Source of the DNA: Verrucomicrobiota bacterium
GTDB taxonomy: Bacteria; Chlamydiota; Chlamydiia; Chlamydiales; JAEYWL01
Direction of reading: 5' to 3'
Length of the DNA: 45,491 bases
NCBI GenBank assembly: GCA_023428915.1
Contig: JAEYWL010000087.1
Span: forward strand, 1-45,491
The notes under the pieces were generated by a model, which did no database searches, was not told where the DNA came from, and worked only from the letters and a program-made list of their open reading frames with translations. This document shows, piece after piece, positions 42,414 to 45,491 of this stretch (position 1 is the first letter of the stretch; each line of letters opens with the position of its first letter). A program made the position numbers and the translations under genes.

Positions 42414-42442
42414 GGGCTTTTGTAGTTTACTCACAAAAGCCC
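42414..42442. terminator. 10-bp hairpin between the 121-aa gene and the MBOAT gene
   Basis: GGGCTTTTGT at 42414-42423 pairs with ACAAAAGCCC at 42433-42442 around a 9-base loop. It lies 17 bases after the stop at 42397. On the plus strand it is followed by AAAAG, not by T; on the minus strand it is followed by TTTTG. It still may end the upstream transcript, but it is not a classical rho-independent terminator on the plus strand. Confidence 0.4.
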
Positions 42443-42488
42443 AAAAGATGCGGGTAATTAGAAACTTTTGTCATTAACTGAGACTCTT

Positions 42489-42515
42489 TTGGCAAAAAAT
42501 AGTATTTGCTACACT
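42489..42515 (+). promoter_or_regulatory. Possible promoter of the MBOAT/SGNH operon
   Basis: TTGGCA at 42489-42494 and TACACT at 42510-42515 are 15 bases apart (16 if TTTGGC at 42488 is used). Transcription would start near 42522, at or just before the ATG at 42524. That would make the mRNA almost leaderless, which fits the lack of a ribosome binding site there. The spacing is short, so this is tentative. Confidence 0.35.
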
Positions 42516-42523
42516 ATTGCCCT

Positions 42524-43906
42524 ATGCTATTCAATTCATACCCTTTTATCTTTCTTTTTTTACCTATTGTATTTGCAGGCTACCACTTGTCTAGCCGCTA
42601 TTGCTCCCAACAAGTTGCAAGGCTCTTTTTACTGTTAAGCTCGCTTGGATTTTACGGCTTTTGGGATTACCGCTTTGTGCCGCTTTTGCTGCTTTCCATC
42701 TGTGCAAACTACTTGTTTGGCATCCAGATACTGCGCTCTTCAACCACTTCGCGTAAAGCTTGGTTAGCTGCAGGTATTACCCTTAACTTAGCTGCGCTAT
42801 TCTACTTCAAATATGCTCTATTTGCTATGAGCATAGCAGAAACAGTATTGGGCTGGTCGATAGAACTTCCGGCAGGCGAGCTTCCTTTAGGAATTTCATT
42901 TTTTACCTTTACCCAAATCGCCTTTTTAGTTGACGCCTATAGCGACAAAGTAGCGAGTTTGACCCCGAGTTCTTACGGGCTGTTTGTAACTGTTTTCCCC
43001 CACCTAATTGCCGGCCCTATTTTGCATCATAAAGCTATGATGTCGCAATTTGAAGAAAAAGAGACCTACCGTTTTCTGCCTGAAAATATCGCCAAAGGCC
43101 TGGCACTATTTATCATGGGACTTGGCAAAAAAGTGCTGATAGCCGATACAATTGCACCCTGGTTTGCCCGCATCTTCGATCAACCGCAACTCTACCCCAA
43201 CTTGTTTGATGCCTGGGGTGCAATTTTAGGCTATACTTTGCAGCTCTATTACGATTTTTCCGGTTATTCGGATATGGCAATCGGGCTCGGCCTGCTTTTT
43301 AATTTGCAATTGCCGATCAACTTCAATTCCCCATATAAGGCGCAATCGATCAGCGATTTTTGGCGCCGCTGGCATATCTCCCTTTCCCGATTCCTGCGCG
43401 ATTATCTGTATATTCCCTTAGGCGGCAGCCGCAGCGGTAAAATGGCCACGCTAGTAAATCTTTTCCTTACTATGTTATTAGGGGGAATTTGGCACGGTGC
43501 GGGCTGGACATTTGTGATATGGGGTGCTTTGCAAGGCGCCTATTTAGTCATTAACCATATTTGCCGCAATTATGTGCAGCTTCCTTCTGCCATAGCTTGG
43601 CCGCTTACTTTACTGGCTGTTATGGTCGGCTGGGTAGTATTTCGCGCACCGGATATGGGCAAAGCCGGAGAGATTTATGCGGGCATGGTTGGTTTAAACG
43701 GCTTGGGCCGCTTATCGGTGTTGTCTGGCGGGCAATTTGCAACCCTTCTCATTTTGCTGGCAGCAACATTAACCTTGCCAAACTCAAATGAGCTGCTAGA
43801 AAAATTCCAGCCTAAAAAACGCTATGCAGTTTGTTTAGGAGCTCTCATGGCGGTTTGCGTGCTTTTTTTTGATCGAATTTCAGAATTCTTATATTACCAG
43901 TTTTGA
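42524..43906 (+). CDS. MBOAT-family O-acyltransferase (AlgI/DltB-like)
   Basis: This polytopic acyltransferase has about eleven membrane segments and the MBOAT signatures: YPFIFLFLPIVFAGYH at the start, LQLYYDFSGYSDMAIGLG, ISDFWRRWHISLSRFLRDY, and LLGGIWHGAGWTFVIWGALQG. The conserved His of WHG is present; the WGxxHG position reads WGALQG. Such enzymes bring acyl groups, usually acetyl, across the inner membrane to modify periplasmic polysaccharides. I use the ATG at 42524 (M-L-F-N-S-Y-P), which fits family starts better than the frame extension to 42506. The SGNH-like gene follows 6 bases later, the usual AlgI/AlgJ or DltB/DltD arrangement. Confidence 0.88.
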   Translation: MLFNSYPFIFLFLPIVFAGYHLSSRYCSQQVARLFLLLSSLGFYGFWDYRFVPLLLLSICANYLFGIQILRSSTTSRKAWLAAGITLNLAALFYFKYALFAMSIAETVLGWSIELPAGELPLGISFFTFTQIAFLVDAYSDKVASLTPSSYGLFVTVFPHLIAGPILHHKAMMSQFEEKETYRFLPENIAKGLALFIMGLGKKVLIADTIAPWFARIFDQPQLYPNLFDAWGAILGYTLQLYYDFSGYSDMAIGLGLLFNLQLPINFNSPYKAQSISDFWRRWHISLSRFLRDYLYIPLGGSRSGKMATLVNLFLTMLLGGIWHGAGWTFVIWGALQGAYLVINHICRNYVQLPSAIAWPLTLLAVMVGWVVFRAPDMGKAGEIYAGMVGLNGLGRLSVLSGGQFATLLILLAATLTLPNSNELLEKFQPKKRYAVCLGALMAVCVLFFDRISEFLYYQF

Positions 43907-43912
43907 CAGGAT

Positions 43913-45055
43913 ATGCAGGCAAAATATAACACACGCATCTTTTTAACAATCCTCTTGGCAACATTTGCGTTGATTCTTTTGCCGATTGCCATTTTAAATT
44001 GGGCTGTCGATCCTTTTGATCTATTTCAGCATAAACTTTTCGGCCTGACCCGCGCCAACAAAGCACAGGTAGAAAGGCACCAACGCCTGGTCAAAGCTGC
44101 GGACATCATGAAACTGAAACCTGAAGGGCTTGTGTTAGGCTCTTCCCGTGTCTTAGAGGGAATCGATATTGCCTGCCTGGAAGGCCATTGCCATCTCAAT
44201 TGCTACAATTGCGGGCTGCCCGGCGCTAATATGGAAGAAATACTGGCCTATTTGCAGCACGCTCTTCACAACCAACCTCATCTCAAATTAGTTGTGATCG
44301 GAGTGGATCTTTTTGCCTTTAACGGCAACAGACTTCCTCGCAGAGATTTTTCAGCTGCCCGTCTAAACCGCAGCTCTTTGCCGCAAAATGAACAATTTCA
44401 ATTGCTGCTCACCTACGATGCCTTGCGGGCTACATTTAAAACCCTGTTCCCTAAATCGAAACAGTTAATTCTCGATGAAAAGGGGTTTTTACTCGCCCAA
44501 GGCATGGATGCGCACTTAAATCGCTCGCACCGCCCCTATGAAGAAAAAGAGCTGCGCGTGCTCAAGCGCTTATTTTCCAATGGCGACATTTACGGCAATT
44601 TCAACCTATCCCCTCAAGCAATCGGGCAGTTTAAACAACTTGCAGCACTATGCCGCACGCATGATATCACCCTCAAAGCCTTTATCTCCCCTATGCGCGC
44701 CCATTACTGGTATGCCTTATATGAACAGGGGCTATGGCCGGCATTTGAGGAACTGCGCCGTCAACTCTCAGAGGCTGCCGACCTTGTCGATCTCTCAGGC
44801 ATTAATCCTATTACCGATCATCCTCTATCTGAGGATAAACGGGACCGTTATTTTGATATGAGCCACTACCGCCCGGAAGTAGGCGAACAAGTTCTTGCAA
44901 TCTTGTTTGCCTCGGAACACCCTTATTTACTGACCAAAGACAATTATTTCGAAGCTTCCCCGGAGCCCATTATCAAATGGGCAGAACAGCACCCAGCAGA
45001 CCGCGACTTTGTCATCACTACATTAGAAGCCGCCAAACGCGACCTGAAAAAATGA
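43913..45055 (+). CDS. Membrane-anchored SGNH/AlgJ-DltD-like partner of the MBOAT protein
   Basis: The 380-residue protein has one N-terminal membrane anchor (about 8-30, FLTILLATFALILLPIAIL) and a periplasmic domain with SGNH-hydrolase features. The block I region reads LVLGSSRVLEGID with the nucleophile-type Ser, and a late DMSHYRPEVGEQVL carries an Asp-x2-His that fits block V. This is the layout of AlgJ/AlgX and DltD-type proteins, which take an acyl group from the MBOAT partner and put it on a glycan. The gene starts 6 bases after the MBOAT stop. Its end is 47 bases before the right-hand IS copy. Confidence 0.78.
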   Translation: MQAKYNTRIFLTILLATFALILLPIAILNWAVDPFDLFQHKLFGLTRANKAQVERHQRLVKAADIMKLKPEGLVLGSSRVLEGIDIACLEGHCHLNCYNCGLPGANMEEILAYLQHALHNQPHLKLVVIGVDLFAFNGNRLPRRDFSAARLNRSSLPQNEQFQLLLTYDALRATFKTLFPKSKQLILDEKGFLLAQGMDAHLNRSHRPYEEKELRVLKRLFSNGDIYGNFNLSPQAIGQFKQLAALCRTHDITLKAFISPMRAHYWYALYEQGLWPAFEELRRQLSEAADLVDLSGINPITDHPLSEDKRDRYFDMSHYRPEVGEQVLAILFASEHPYLLTKDNYFEASPEPIIKWAEQHPADRDFVITTLEAAKRDLKK

Positions 45056-45123
45056 ATTTGCAGCTAATCTATGCAGATAAAAACGACATATCCTTTGTAT
45101 TTAAACCCAAGTTGCGCCCTAAA

Positions 45124-45241
45124 TCACGCTTGAACATTGCCGAACTTGACAAGTGAAAGGATAAGTCCCGAAGAGTCAAGTCGTGACTTGGCCGAGGGGC
45201 TTAGCGTTTCAATTGGCAAGTGCAGGCCTGTTCAAGCGTGA
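45124..45241. repeat. 118-bp imperfect palindrome in the IS leader (right copy)
   Basis: TCACGCTTGAACA at 45124-45136 pairs with TGTTCAAGCGTGA at 45229-45241, with the same inner self-complementarity as the left copy. It lies just upstream of the transposase start. Confidence 0.72.
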
Positions 45242-45278
45242 ACTTTTGTGCATACTATCTTTTTTACCAAGGATTCTC

Positions 45279-45491
45279 ATGTTCTCCAAAATTATATGCA
45301 TTTACTGTATTTGTGACGATTTTCTCTCAGCTTTTGGATTAAAAGACGATAAGCAATGTCGAATGACATCGGCAGAAGTATTAACTGTAGCCATCATTTC
45401 AGCTATATTTTTTAATGGAAATCTTGCTAGAGCAAGATTCGTTTTAAAATGCGATGGATATATTCCGAACATGCTGAGTAAAAGCCGTTTA
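45279..45491 (+). CDS. Transposase, N-terminal part (IS982-like, incomplete)
   Basis: The ATG at 45279 with AAGGA 6-7 bases upstream opens a frame of at least 71 codons that runs off the window. The N-terminus M-F-S-K-I-I-C-I-Y-C-I-C-D-D-F is followed by RMTSAEVLTVAIISAIFFNG, NLARARFVLKCDGYIPNMLS and K-S-R-L. The pattern T-S/D-A-E-V-L-T-V-A and a later Y-x-P-N-M-L-S-K-S-R resembles the N-terminal part of IS982-type DDE transposases. The catalytic DDE residues lie outside the window, so the family call is tentative. Confidence 0.65.
   Translation, partial: MFSKIICIYCICDDFLSAFGLKDDKQCRMTSAEVLTVAIISAIFFNGNLARARFVLKCDGYIPNMLSKSRL

Larger units (their letters stand above)
45103..45491 (+). mobile_element. 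Right-hand IS copy with 5' part of transposase (runs off window)
   Basis: 45103-45324 is the inverted match of 1-224. The element end is AAACCCAAGTTGCG at 45104, followed by the leader palindrome (45124-45241) and the transposase gene from 45279. Because the transposase reads outward in both copies, the segment between is flanked by inverted IS copies, an arrangement that permits inversion or excision by homologous recombination. The rest of the element is outside the window. Confidence 0.88.

Overview
The window most likely comes from an environmental, amoeba-associated member of the Chlamydiae (order Parachlamydiales). The order rodA / birA / rluB-type synthase / gpmA / NifS-like / NifU-like matches, as I remember it, a conserved chlamydial gene block (around CT720-CT726 of Chlamydia trachomatis). 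It also carries an ankyrin/U-box-like candidate effector and many palindromic intergenic repeats. This assignment is inference; no database search was possible. No rRNA, tRNA or CRISPR array was seen.

Layout. (1) Positions 1-224 and 45103-45491 are inverted copies of the end of one insertion sequence, each with its transposase reading outward, so about 45 kb lies between inverted IS copies. (2) 239-5851 (minus): rodA, a small unknown gene, a Wza-type export lipoprotein and a Wzc-type co-polymerase whose kinase domain looks dead. (3) 5901-8387 (plus): birA and an oppD/oppF ATPase pair without permeases. (4) 8535-12551 (minus): an MFS transporter, a large helical unknown protein and an RluB-type synthase. 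(5) 12723-15349 (plus): gpmA followed by NifS-like and NifU-like proteins that both appear to have lost key catalytic or ligand residues. (6) 15755-21380 (minus): a secreted family 9 glycoside hydrolase overlapping an O-antigen ligase/polymerase, a tiny membrane peptide, a BON lipoprotein and a UDP-glucuronate 4-epimerase type enzyme. (7) 21513-26545: an orphan KdpF-like peptide, a HAD phosphatase, a Wzx-type flippase, a methyltransferase and a GT-C-like membrane protein. (8) 26529-32990 (minus): an operon of two glycosyltransferases, two sugar epimerases and an AsnB-type amidotransferase. (9) 33305-34783: a Schlafen AlbA_2 protein. (10) 35185-42397 (plus): LhgO, a second AsnB, the ankyrin/U-box-like giant and a small unknown gene, set between two copies of a MITE-like repeat. 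(11) 42524-45055: an MBOAT acyltransferase and its SGNH/AlgJ-like partner.

Taken together, much of the window could build, flip, polymerise, decorate and export a surface polysaccharide. Sugar epimerases supply precursors, two glycosyltransferases and a GT-C-like protein assemble the unit, and Wzx and Wzy-like proteins flip and polymerise or ligate it. Wza/Wzc-like proteins export it, an AsnB may amidate uronic acids, an MBOAT/SGNH pair may O-acylate it, and a GH9 hydrolase may trim it or act on host cellulose. The housekeeping genes are interleaved with this accessory material. The most unusual points are the joint loss of active-site residues in the NifS/NifU pair, the pseudokinase Wzc, the orphan KdpF, and a repeat family whose ends resemble those of the flanking IS.
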